Position numbers and translations under genes: made by a program. The notes under the pieces were generated by a model. The model ran no database searches, had not been told where the DNA came from, and was given only the letters and a program-made list of their open reading frames with translations. Below are positions 35,105 through 43,591 of a DNA stretch of 64,000 nucleotides, piece by piece (position 1 is the stretch's first letter; each line of letters starts with the position of its first letter). Source of the stretch: Herbinix luporum (GTDB taxonomy: Bacteria > Bacillota > Clostridia > Lachnospirales > Lachnospiraceae); contig NZ_LN879430.1 in the NCBI RefSeq assembly GCF_900070325.1, positions 1,357,379 through 1,421,378 of the forward strand, read 5' to 3'.

Positions 35105-36120
35105 CCTGACCACCCAGCCAATTCTTTTTGAATATAATCAATACTTAATAACTTTTCTTTTATTTCCTCAATAGTAAGCCTTCTTGTATTGTTGGAGTTA
35201 TATTCCTTTTCTACAGAGAGTTTCTGATCTCCTTGGGTAAAATATTTTTCATAATATAAATCTCTTGTATCTGCAGGTATCCGGTAAAAATTCCCCTTAT
35301 CTTCAGCCACATAATACTCTTCTTTAGTCATAAGGGTTTCATATAATTTTTCACCATGTCTGGTTCCTATAATTTTAATATTGTTATCTACCCCAAATAA
35401 TTCTAACAGGGCTTTTGCCAAATCAATAATTGTACAGGCCGGTGATTTCATTACCATAATGTCGCCGCTTTGACCATGTTCAAAAGCATATTCCACAAGT
35501 CCCACAGCTTCCTCAAGGGTCATTAGAAATCTTGTCATATTGGGATTTGTTACAGTAAGTGGTTTTCCTTGCTTTATTTGCTCTACAAAAAGCGGTATAA
35601 CAGATCCTCTTGAAGCACAGACATTCCCGTACCTGGTACCGCATATAGTAGTTTTATCCGGTTCTACTGTCTTTGACTTTGCTATAAAGACTTTTTCCAT
35701 CATAGCCTTAGAAATGCCCATGGCATTTATGGGATAGGCGGCCTTATCGGTAGATAAGCATATTATTTTCTTAACTTGAAAAGATATTGCCACAGTAAGG
35801 ACATTATCTGTACCAAGGATATTAGTTTTTACTGCCTCAAGGGGAAAGAACTCACAAGAGGGAACTTGTTTTAGGGCTGCTGCATGAAAGATATAATCCA
35901 CACCGTACATGGCGTTATTAATAGATGAAATATCTCTTACATCCCCAATATAAAACTTAATCTTTTCGTTGTTATAATATTTGCGCATATCATCTTGTTT
36001 TTTTTCATCTCTGGAAAAGATCCTGATTTCTCCTATGTCTGTATTTAAAAACTTCTTTAGGATGGCATTGCCAAAAGAGCCTGTGCCCCCGGTAATAAGT
36101 AATGTTTTATTTTTATACAT
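35101..36120 (-). CDS. capE: CapE-type UDP-GlcNAc 4,6-dehydratase/5-epimerase
   Basis: The 339-residue FlaA1/CapE-family enzyme begins MYKNKTLLITGGTGSFGNAI, a Rossmann dinucleotide motif, and has NAMGISKAMMEKV, where methionine replaces the usual catalytic tyrosine before lysine, as known for CapE. LSTDKAAYP and TRYGNV are also typical. It makes the 4-keto-6-deoxy sugar that starts UDP-N-acetyl-L-fucosamine synthesis. GAGGGG 6 bases before the ATG at 36120 sets the start; an in-frame ATG at 36159 would overlap the flippase gene. It is followed by capF and capG. Confidence 0.9.
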   Translation of the reverse strand: MYKNKTLLITGGTGSFGNAILKKFLNTDIGEIRIFSRDEKKQDDMRKYYNNEKIKFYIGDVRDISSINNAMYGVDYIFHAAALKQVPSCEFFPLEAVKTNILGTDNVLTVAISFQVKKIICLSTDKAAYPINAMGISKAMMEKVFIAKSKTVEPDKTTICGTRYGNVCASRGSVIPLFVEQIKQGKPLTVTNPNMTRFLMTLEEAVGLVEYAFEHGQSGDIMVMKSPACTIIDLAKALLELFGVDNNIKIIGTRHGEKLYETLMTKEEYYVAEDKGNFYRIPADTRDLYYEKYFTQGDQKLSVEKEYNSNNTRRLTIEEIKEKLLSIDYIQKELAGWSG

Positions 36121-36130
36121 ACATGACCCC

Positions 36131-37660
36131 TCAAAAATTTTTAAATAATGATTTTTCATACTTATTTAATGATAACTTCCATAATAATAAGATATAAAAA
36201 ATCACAATAAATGTTCCTTTTATAAGAAAGGTCTTTAATGAATATGAGGTAAATTGATTGATTACCAAACCTATACCTAAGGTAATTAACATAGGAGGAG
36301 ACATTTTTATATAGCAATCTTTAATAAAAGAAAATATATTGATATTAAGTACTCTACGGTAGATTATATTCATAATGATAAGCCTGATAAAATATATAAG
36401 GCAAATTGAGATAGCTGCACCTAAGGCCCCATAATAGCCAGATAATATACTTGAAAAAATTATGTTTAAACCTGCTACTATTACATAGACATAAGCTTGA
36501 ACTTTAACCTGATTCATTGCAATTATGGTAATACTGGCTATTTGCTGAGGCACTCTAAATACACCGGGTAACATTATAAGTAAGGCACAATAATAGGATA
36601 ATTCAAAATCCTTGCCCATCCATAGATAAATAAATTCTTTACCTACTATGGTAAAACCTATAAATATAAGCCCTATAATACTATATTGGATGCGTCCTAC
36701 CTTAATCATAAGTGGAAGTACATGCTCACCGTCTTTTTTATTTGCCAGTATTTTAGAGACTTTAGGTAAGAACATGCCATTTATTGCACCGGATATAATA
36801 TAAGCATAAGCTTCAAGGGTACTGGCAATCCCAAAAATGGCAATCTGGGATGAACCGGATACAGCACCAAGAATCGATGGTGTAACATTAAATATAAAGC
36901 GATTAGCAATAGTGGACACTGTTGTCCATAAGGAAAAAGCAAATACTTCTTTTAAAAGCCTTATGTCCCAATACTTAAAATTTACCTTTACAGGAAGAAG
37001 CTTGTGTATATAAAGCAGCTTAATAACTATAATTAATATGCCGGCAAAAGCATTTACCAGTACCAAAGCATATAATTTATATCCCAGTAATAAGGCAATA
37101 GCCATTAAGGCTAAAACTAAAAGCTTATTAACTAAATCACATAATTTTAAAGTTTTAAATTTCTCATAAGATGTTAATATGCCATTGAGGGTTATAAAAG
37201 GTAATGAAACTATGCTAAAGGTGGAAATAATCAAATAAATAATCTTAAATTTTTCTACTTCAGCAGGGGTTAATTCAGAATAAATTGTAGGTATAAAAAA
37301 ATACAAAGCAATTAGTATCACAAGTATTACTAAATCTATTAGAATAAATATTTTATAAATTAAGCCAAGAAAATCATTTACCTTCTCCTGATTACCTTCG
37401 GCATTATATTTGCTTATAAATCTTGAAACAGCTTCACTTATGCCAAAGTCAATAAGAAATATGCTTATTAGGGATGTGGCTAATGTATATAATCCATAGT
37501 CATTTACTCCAATTTGCTTTATCATCCATGGAGTATACAGTAGGCCTGATAACAAACTTACCCCAATGGCCAGGTAAGATATAATAGCTCCTTTTTTTAT
37601 TTGATTTATACTATCATCATTTCTAGCTTTCAAATTTATCCCCCTATTAATCTTGGCCAC
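36131..37660 (-). CDS. wzx: Polysaccharide flippase (Wzx-like)
   Basis: The 509-residue protein has about 12-14 hydrophobic segments and the N-terminal pattern of the oligosaccharide flippase (MOP) superfamily (GAIISYLAIGVSLLSGLLYT, IGVNDYGLYTLATSLIS, DFGISEAVSRFISK). It would flip undecaprenyl-pyrophosphate-linked repeat units from the cytoplasmic to the outer face of the membrane. Its 5' end overlaps the preceding glycosyltransferase gene by 14 bases. With the EpsG-type polymerase and the initiating transferase it completes a Wzx/Wzy-style pathway. Confidence 0.92.
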   Translation of the reverse strand: MAKINRGINLKARNDDSINQIKKGAIISYLAIGVSLLSGLLYTPWMIKQIGVNDYGLYTLATSLISIFLIDFGISEAVSRFISKYNAEGNQEKVNDFLGLIYKIFILIDLVILVILIALYFFIPTIYSELTPAEVEKFKIIYLIISTFSIVSLPFITLNGILTSYEKFKTLKLCDLVNKLLVLALMAIALLLGYKLYALVLVNAFAGILIIVIKLLYIHKLLPVKVNFKYWDIRLLKEVFAFSLWTTVSTIANRFIFNVTPSILGAVSGSSQIAIFGIASTLEAYAYIISGAINGMFLPKVSKILANKKDGEHVLPLMIKVGRIQYSIIGLIFIGFTIVGKEFIYLWMGKDFELSYYCALLIMLPGVFRVPQQIASITIIAMNQVKVQAYVYVIVAGLNIIFSSILSGYYGALGAAISICLIYFIRLIIMNIIYRRVLNINIFSFIKDCYIKMSPPMLITLGIGLVINQFTSYSLKTFLIKGTFIVIFYILLLWKLSLNKYEKSLFKNF

Positions 37661-38855
37661 CGTTTAACCTATTATAAAGTCTCATATATTCATCTAAACA
37701 TTTATTTTTATTGAAGGTTTCTTTGGCATAACTAATACAGTGCCGACTATAATATTCTTTTGTGTTCTTATAGACTTGCATTATCTTATTATAAAGGTCT
37801 TTTATATCATTTTTTTCTACTACATAACCACAAAAGCCCCCTATCTGCTCCGGATTTGATGTGCTGTTCATTGCTATTACCGGAGTACCACAGGCTAAGG
37901 CTTCAATTGTTACTCTTCCACATGCCTCTTCCATTGATAGATTTAGAAGCACATCTGCCATGGAATAAAATTTCACCATGGTCATAACCTGGTGAGTTTC
38001 TCTTATATGTATAATGTTTTTATATGCCTCAATATTCTCTTTTAAGTTACCGATTAAAACAATAACCATATCCTTGGGTAACTGTTTTGATAAATTTAGA
38101 AATTCGTATAAACCCTTATCTTTTGTCCAAAAGCTGGCTACCCCCAGAATAATAAACTTATTCTCCAAGTTCATGCCACGGCGTAAATCCTTTGCATTAA
38201 CCGGTTTAAAGACATCAAAATCTACCCAGTTATAGATTCTAGTTATAATTTTGGCATTTTTTAAAAAGGATTGTTTTGCTTCTTCTGTAATCCAATCGGA
38301 TACACCTACTATTGCTAAATTCTTAATCTGACCTAGCAAATATTTCTTATCATGGTACATTTTTTTGCTTCTATCAAAAAACCAGCTGGGATTATCTTTA
38401 TGTACTCTGGGACAATGATTACATTCTTCTTTCCATTTGTAACATTTATCAACAGTGAAGTGGAAGCACTTGCCGGTAAAAAACCAACAATCATGGAGTG
38501 TTATTACTGTTGAAATGTCCTTATTAGCTATATATTTTAGGAGGATTTTTATATTAATATAGTTGCCGTGAAGATTGTGAAGGTGTATAATATCCGGCTC
38601 TAAATCATCAATATATTTTAATAAACCATATGTTTGAATAAGAGAAAAATATCCCTGTTTCCCACTTATTCTAGATAATAGTCCATGACATTTACGGTCT
38701 AATTTGCTGCCGATTTTATAACCTCTTGATTTTATTCCATCGGAATATGCTATATATCCTTCATGACCATTTTCATTGATATGTTCAATAATCTCAAAGC
38801 AAATCCTTCCTGTACTACGGATACCGCTAACTGCATTGATGTGTAAAATTTTCAT
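37647..38855 (-). CDS. Glycosyltransferase, GT4-like
   Basis: The protein of about 402 residues has a GT-B fold: the N-terminal MKILHINAVSGIRSTGRIC and the C-terminal nucleotide-sugar site ILGVASFWTKDKGLYEF and MEEACGRVTIEALACGTPVI, the E-x7-E motif of retaining GT4 enzymes. The start at 38855 has TTGGAGG upstream; the longer reading to 38882 runs into the licD stop. A stretch with HCPRVHKDNPSW recalls WcaC/colanic-acid-type transferases. Donor and acceptor are unknown. It is part of the exopolysaccharide operon. Confidence 0.88.
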   Translation of the reverse strand: MKILHINAVSGIRSTGRICFEIIEHINENGHEGYIAYSDGIKSRGYKIGSKLDRKCHGLLSRISGKQGYFSLIQTYGLLKYIDDLEPDIIHLHNLHGNYINIKILLKYIANKDISTVITLHDCWFFTGKCFHFTVDKCYKWKEECNHCPRVHKDNPSWFFDRSKKMYHDKKYLLGQIKNLAIVGVSDWITEEAKQSFLKNAKIITRIYNWVDFDVFKPVNAKDLRRGMNLENKFIILGVASFWTKDKGLYEFLNLSKQLPKDMVIVLIGNLKENIEAYKNIIHIRETHQVMTMVKFYSMADVLLNLSMEEACGRVTIEALACGTPVIAMNSTSNPEQIGGFCGYVVEKNDIKDLYNKIMQVYKNTKEYYSRHCISYAKETFNKNKCLDEYMRLYNRLNGGQD

Positions 38856-38881
38856 AATAATTATCCTCCAAGTTAGGGTCA

Positions 38882-39709
38882 TTACTGCAATTTACATTTG
38901 ATAATTTTATGGCTTGGTTGCCTTTTTTCTTCCGGTGGAAGTCCACGGATATCACCAAATCTAGCTTCAAGAAATTTTTTATAGTGTCTTGAGGCTAAAA
39001 AAGGCAATCCCATAAATTCAACCTGGGTTAATTCTCGGTAAATTTCCATCTTCAGGGGTTTGAAATTACGATTAGGATTACATACTTCATAGACATACCG
39101 GCTTTTAAAGCTATTAAATATCCTGCAGGTAAAATCAATGGCAGTATTAATAAATCTTAGGGGAAAAAGTGATAATATATGATATATTAGTAATTTGATT
39201 TTCTTTCCGGTAAACACTGTTTTTTTCTTATATATTCTATTTAGTTTGACAGATCTGGCACCGGTAAGAGCTCCAATTAGGGCAATTTGCAGCCTTAATA
39301 AAGTTCCCCTATAAATCTTGTCAACAGGGAAAATGTCAATAAACAAACCTTGATGAATATTTAAGAAAGCTGTACTTTCTTGAACATATAATGTATTATT
39401 CATATGTAACTTGCTATAGTTTAAGGGAAAGTGCTTAACTGTCCGATTATTTTGAAGGAAATAATCCTCATTTAATTCTCTTTTACATACTTTTAAAAAT
39501 CTCTCATATTCAGGTCTTTCCATAACAATATCGATATCATCATCCCATGGAACAAAACCCTTATATTTTATGGCCCCAAGTAGTGTACCGCCTTCTAATG
39601 AATACTTGATATTGTGCTTTCTGCAGATTCTATCAAACTCTATTAAAATCATTAATAATTTTTTCTGTACCTCTCTAATATCATATTGGCATATTTTATA
39701 TTTGCACAT
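38882..39709 (-). CDS. LicD-family phosphotransferase
   Basis: The 275-residue protein has the LicD signature SLEGGTLLGAIKYKGFVPWD followed by DDIDI, a nucleotidyltransferase-type fold with metal-binding aspartates. LicD enzymes transfer phosphocholine or similar phospho-groups from CDP carriers onto sugars of surface polymers. No choline uptake or activation gene (licA, licB, licC) is in the window, so another phospho-substituent is possible. It follows a gap of about 100 bases that holds a degenerate copy of a glycosyltransferase C-terminus. Confidence 0.85.
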   Translation of the reverse strand: MCKYKICQYDIREVQKKLLMILIEFDRICRKHNIKYSLEGGTLLGAIKYKGFVPWDDDIDIVMERPEYERFLKVCKRELNEDYFLQNNRTVKHFPLNYSKLHMNNTLYVQESTAFLNIHQGLFIDIFPVDKIYRGTLLRLQIALIGALTGARSVKLNRIYKKKTVFTGKKIKLLIYHILSLFPLRFINTAIDFTCRIFNSFKSRYVYEVCNPNRNFKPLKMEIYRELTQVEFMGLPFLASRHYKKFLEARFGDIRGLPPEEKRQPSHKIIKCKLQ

Positions 39710-39740
39710 AGAAGTCTCCTCTTACTTATACAGATTAAAT

Positions 39741-39804
39741 GCTTATAATAGGAATCTCCTTAATAATATATGCCCTATTACTTGGTCTATTTTACGATAC
39801 CATG
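39741..39804 (-). pseudogene. Degenerate copy of a glycosyltransferase 3' end
   Basis: This stretch aligns by eye with 41335-41392, the 3' end of the glycosyltransferase gene at 41331-42488. The block TAATAATATATGCC is identical, and the flanks agree at roughly 70 percent with the same spacing. It has stop codons in the matching frame. It looks like a leftover of a duplicated or replaced glycosyltransferase gene. Confidence 0.45.
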
Positions 39805-39812
39805 ATTATTTT

Positions 39813-40631
39813 TTAACCTTCTTCTATTTCATATTCAATAGGGGTTAAATATCCGTCTTTTAACTTGATTTTGCCTATATCCGGATCTACCCTTGCTGAC
39901 CATATTCTTATAATTTTATTCCCTTCTTTATAAAATGCTCCCGGATATGGACGTGTAACAGCCCTAACCATTTTATCCGCTTCATCCATGGTCATGTTAC
40001 TAAAAATCTCACCGTCATTAGGTTTTCTTCCTGGCCATATTGTGGCTTTACTTTCATCTTGCTTAGTTAATGTAATTTTGTCATTTATGATATCATCCCA
40101 ATATTTTGAAATTAGACTTACATGCATTTCATCTACTTTTTTATATAAATCAGTAGCTGTGGTATTTTCATTAATTTCTATTATTCCTTGCCCGATAATA
40201 TCACCTGTGTCAACCCCTTCATCAAGCTTAAACATAGTAACACCGGTTTGCTTTAAGCCTTTTAATATTGCCCAGGGTATTGCTGCCCTTCCCCTACCAA
40301 CCGGAAGCAGAGTGGGATGCATACCTATACAACCCTTTTTTGGCGCTTTAAGAACTTCTTCTTTAGCAATTTGGGACCAACCGATGATAAAAAGCCAATC
40401 TATTTCATAGTCTTTTAGGGCTTTTATTACTTCAGGGTCATTGATATTATTAACTTTTAAAAGTGGTATATTATGCTCATATGCTATATCATCTAGATAA
40501 ATCCTACCTGATTTATCCCTGGCTTTTTCATCTTTTAGGCTTATAAGTAAATCAAGTTTTCCATTAATTCGATATATTTCCTCAATACAACTAAGTCCTA
40601 ATCTAACACAGGTTGCAAATGCAATTTTCAT
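39813..40631 (-). CDS. Formyltransferase, probable sugar N-formyltransferase
   Basis: The 272-residue protein has the formyltransferase core of Fmt and sugar N-formyltransferases: WLFIIGWSQIAKEEVL, then GCIGMHPTLLPVGRGRAAIP with the catalytic histidine, and DEGVDTGDIIGQ with the catalytic aspartate. The usual asparagine two residues before the histidine is glycine here. The C-terminal part (RAVTRPYPGAFYKEGNK) resembles the substrate-binding domain. It overlaps the PIG-L deacetylase gene by one base. A sugar amine freed by the deacetylase and formylated with N10-formyl-tetrahydrofolate is the likely scheme; the missing asparagine makes activity less certain. Confidence 0.75.
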   Translation of the reverse strand: MKIAFATCVRLGLSCIEEIYRINGKLDLLISLKDEKARDKSGRIYLDDIAYEHNIPLLKVNNINDPEVIKALKDYEIDWLFIIGWSQIAKEEVLKAPKKGCIGMHPTLLPVGRGRAAIPWAILKGLKQTGVTMFKLDEGVDTGDIIGQGIIEINENTTATDLYKKVDEMHVSLISKYWDDIINDKITLTKQDESKATIWPGRKPNDGEIFSNMTMDEADKMVRAVTRPYPGAFYKEGNKIIRIWSARVDPDIGKIKLKDGYLTPIEYEIEEG

Positions 40632-41311
40632 TAAAATCCTCTCCTAAATATACTTTCAAATGCCTCTGCATAATTCATGCCTGCTTGACTGCCTCGATAA
40701 ATTGCCAGCCCCTTTAATGCTTCACTACTGCGGGGATGGGGATAACTTCTCATTACACCCCGATACTGGGCAAGGGCTTCTATCTTCTTATCTATGGCTT
40801 CTTTGCCTACTTCAACATATGTATTTGGATTAAATTGATGAACTGATTTATTTAGTGCCCAATCGGTGGCCGATAAAACCTCCATAAATAATAGTTCTTT
40901 TATGGGATTAATATCCGGATTTCTTTGGAATAACCTGACTGCAGCTTGACATGCTAAAGAAGTATGCAAATGATCATTGTTTAAATCTGCAGGATGATGT
41001 GTAAATATAACTTCAGCCTTTGTGTCTATAATAGTTTTTTCAATAAATTTTACTAATTCTAAGTGGGGTACAGTATTAAACTCAATATTAGGAAAGTTTC
41101 CTTTGATTAGCTTTTCTACACCTAATATATTAAGGGACTTATTAACATCTATATTCAACTGATTTATACTAGGACGGTTTTTTCTTGCATTTACCTCTCC
41201 GGATAATATACATACATGGACCAAATGTCCATCCCTTACCAGTTTATATATTGTGGCTCCCGCCCCTAAAATTTCATCATCCGGATGTGCTACAACTATT
41301 AAATACACCAT
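40631..41311 (-). CDS. PIG-L-family deacetylase
   Basis: The 226-residue protein has the PIG-L/LmbE zinc motif VVAHPDDEILGAG and the later HHPADLNNDHLH. The family removes acetyl groups from N-acetyl sugars. Its stop overlaps the start of the formyltransferase gene (TAATG), suggesting a joint task: exchanging N-acetyl for N-formyl on a sugar of the glycan, or on its nucleotide or lipid-linked form. It has no signal peptide, so it acts in the cytoplasm. Confidence 0.87.
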   Translation of the reverse strand: MVYLIVVAHPDDEILGAGATIYKLVRDGHLVHVCILSGEVNARKNRPSINQLNIDVNKSLNILGVEKLIKGNFPNIEFNTVPHLELVKFIEKTIIDTKAEVIFTHHPADLNNDHLHTSLACQAAVRLFQRNPDINPIKELLFMEVLSATDWALNKSVHQFNPNTYVEVGKEAIDKKIEALAQYRGVMRSYPHPRSSEALKGLAIYRGSQAGMNYAEAFESIFRRGF

Positions 41312-41330
41312 TAAAATTGCCTCCCGCTAA

Positions 41331-42488
41331 TTACGGATACCAATCCTCTTTAATAATATATGCCTTACTACATGGCCCATATTGATACCATCTATGTCCT
41401 CCTGACAGTAGATTTTTAGAGATTTTTATAAATCTATCTGCTGCAACCTCCGGACTCCATCTCTTAACCATTGTCCCATATGCATTAATTCCATAAGTGT
41501 ACATTAGTTCCGGATTCTTAAGAAGAGTGCTCACCTTGACATATAAATCATTTATACTTCCGGATTTATATATAAGCCCATTCTTTTTGTCTTCAATTAA
41601 ATAGGGGGCACTTCCCACAGCATGGCTTGATACTACCGCACAGCCTCTACTCATTGCCTCATTAAGGACTGCTCCCCACCCTTCTTTAAAATTACTGGTA
41701 AAGAGAAAGATATTAGCCTCTTCCATATGATTTTTAACATTGCAAGGTGTCATGGAGCCTAAAAAATGTACTTTTTCCGATAAACCTAGGTACTTAACTA
41801 ACATTTTTAAAGGTTTTTCATATTTACCCCTTCCTATAATATTTATTGTAAAATCATATTTTCCTTTCACTAATTTTCTAGCTAGAAATATTACATCTTT
41901 TGTACATTTTCCGTTAATTAACCGTCCTACCCATAGAATTTTACAAGGGGTATTGTCTTTCTTTTTCATTAATTCTAATTTGTTTACTCTAGGTACCTCA
42001 GTAAAGTATCCCCACTTATAACATTTACCCCTAAATCCCAGTAAACTTAAGTCATAAGAAGTATAGGCACTGGCACAAAGGAGATAGAGATTATTGTTTT
42101 TATATTTCAACACTCTATCCCATATTTTTTTACGTGTAGATGGTACAAATCTATACCATAATCCTTTTTTTAAAAACCGTTCCATGTATATAAAACTAAG
42201 TTTTCTCTGTTTCATTCTTAATTCTATAAGTTTTGTGGGACATGCACCAAATATAACCACATCAAATGTCGCTATAATCTTATAAGCAGTTTTTCTATAA
42301 GAAGCAGCCTCATACATCTTAATTACATAAGGATATTTTGAATCTAAATCTTCATAACCCATTTCTAATCTCGCCAATGATATCTTCTCAGTGGCAATAA
42401 AATAAAATTCTTCACATCTGTTATAAAACTGATTACATAAACATACTTGATGATGATTCAAATAATTAGAAACAAATGCAAGCTTCAA
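41331..42488 (-). CDS. Glycosyltransferase, GT4-like (TTG start)
   Basis: The protein of about 385 residues shows a GT-B fold with KLAFVSNYLNHHQVCLCNQF at the N-terminus and KILWVGRLINGKC, then FTSNFKEGWGAVLNEAMSRG with an E-x7-E-like motif and SHAVGSAPYLI at the C-terminus. I choose the TTG at 42488 because AGAAAGGAAGG lies 5 bases upstream. The in-frame ATG at 42524 would overlap the polymerase gene and add residues unlike the family start. Donor and acceptor are unknown. Confidence 0.85.
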   Translation of the reverse strand: MKLAFVSNYLNHHQVCLCNQFYNRCEEFYFIATEKISLARLEMGYEDLDSKYPYVIKMYEAASYRKTAYKIIATFDVVIFGACPTKLIELRMKQRKLSFIYMERFLKKGLWYRFVPSTRKKIWDRVLKYKNNNLYLLCASAYTSYDLSLLGFRGKCYKWGYFTEVPRVNKLELMKKKDNTPCKILWVGRLINGKCTKDVIFLARKLVKGKYDFTINIIGRGKYEKPLKMLVKYLGLSEKVHFLGSMTPCNVKNHMEEANIFLFTSNFKEGWGAVLNEAMSRGCAVVSSHAVGSAPYLIEDKKNGLIYKSGSINDLYVKVSTLLKNPELMYTYGINAYGTMVKRWSPEVAADRFIKISKNLLSGGHRWYQYGPCSKAYIIKEDWYP

Positions 42489-42511
42489 AAGAACCTTCCT
42501 TTCTAGTGTTT

Positions 42512-43573
42512 TTACAGCTGCCAAAAAAACATATAAGTAGGATTGTTTTTAATTAACAATAAAATTAAGGTTGATGCTGCAACAAAAAACACAAAGAATC
42601 TCTCTCTTTTCGGAAAAGAATTGATGATTTCTGGAACCAATAAGATAATGAAAAGTGAATAATATTGGATAACCCGCATGGCTGCAGGATTAACAAAGGT
42701 TAATGGTACAAACAGGGCTGCAATTAGTAGTGCATTTATATAATGTTTAGCCCACTTATTATTTTTCAAAATCTCATTTTTCTTCAATAATGTAAGAATT
42801 GTTAAAGCCATAAGAAAAATAGAAAATGTCCAGGTTGTTCCGGTTTCCTCAAAGGGAAGATACTGATCATAGCCAATTAATTTGCTGCCTAGCCTAAAAA
42901 TTGAAACTCTAAATATAAAAGTTCCCATAAAGATAGATCCATAAAGGAGCAAATACCTGTTTGTAATTTCCTTATTGGCAATAAAGTAAAAAGGCAAATA
43001 GCAAATAGCTGAAAAATGAATAGTCATAGCTATTAGTACTAACAATAAGAAAGGCAAAAATACACCTTTCTTTATAAATTTATATCCTATAAATACCACC
43101 ATAGCTGTTGCTACCGTCTGCCTAGTTCCTGTTATAGAAAAGAATGAATAAAACAAACAGGAATAAATAATAAAACTCATTAGGGGATTAGCAGAATTTT
43201 TATAAATCCATATCCCCAGTGGAACTGTAAATATCAATGCTATAGCAATAAGGTAAGCACGATAATTGGCAGCAAATAATTGAATTATTTTCTGAAATAC
43301 AATATAACCTGGGTCCTTACCTAAAGTTTCATGAATAAATATGTTTACCCTTTCACTCCATAGAGTTGCCCAGGAAATATTTTTTGCCTTTTCAAAATAA
43401 TAGCCGTATTTTAAGGTGTCAGGACCAATGGATAAATCCCTAAGACCTGATAAAATAATCCAGTTTAATGATGCCAATAAACAAAATATTTTATGATTTT
43501 TCCTAGGTGTATCTTGTAGAAAAATCATACTGTAAATGATTAATAGTAAGATATTTAACAAATAGATTTTCAC
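42512..43573 (-). CDS. EpsG-family polysaccharide polymerase
   Basis: The 353-residue membrane protein has about ten hydrophobic segments and EpsG features: an extracellular loop with LRDLSIGPDTLKYGYYFEKA, GYIVFQKIIQLF and the SFFSITGTRQTVATAMVVF segment. EpsG-type proteins act as the Wzy-like polymerase joining repeat units at the outer membrane face. It is the only polymerase candidate in the operon, complementing the Wzx-like flippase. Confidence 0.85.
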   Translation of the reverse strand: MKIYLLNILLLIIYSMIFLQDTPRKNHKIFCLLASLNWIILSGLRDLSIGPDTLKYGYYFEKAKNISWATLWSERVNIFIHETLGKDPGYIVFQKIIQLFAANYRAYLIAIALIFTVPLGIWIYKNSANPLMSFIIYSCLFYSFFSITGTRQTVATAMVVFIGYKFIKKGVFLPFLLLVLIAMTIHFSAICYLPFYFIANKEITNRYLLLYGSIFMGTFIFRVSIFRLGSKLIGYDQYLPFEETGTTWTFSIFLMALTILTLLKKNEILKNNKWAKHYINALLIAALFVPLTFVNPAAMRVIQYYSLFIILLVPEIINSFPKRERFFVFFVAASTLILLLIKNNPTYMFFWQL

Positions 43574-43591
43574 ATATAGTCACCTCACATA

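Noticed and set aside
35104..35113. GTG at 35113 as the start of capF
   Set aside because: Possible, but the ATG at 35104 gives the usual MKILVTG start and the common 4-base overlap with capE.
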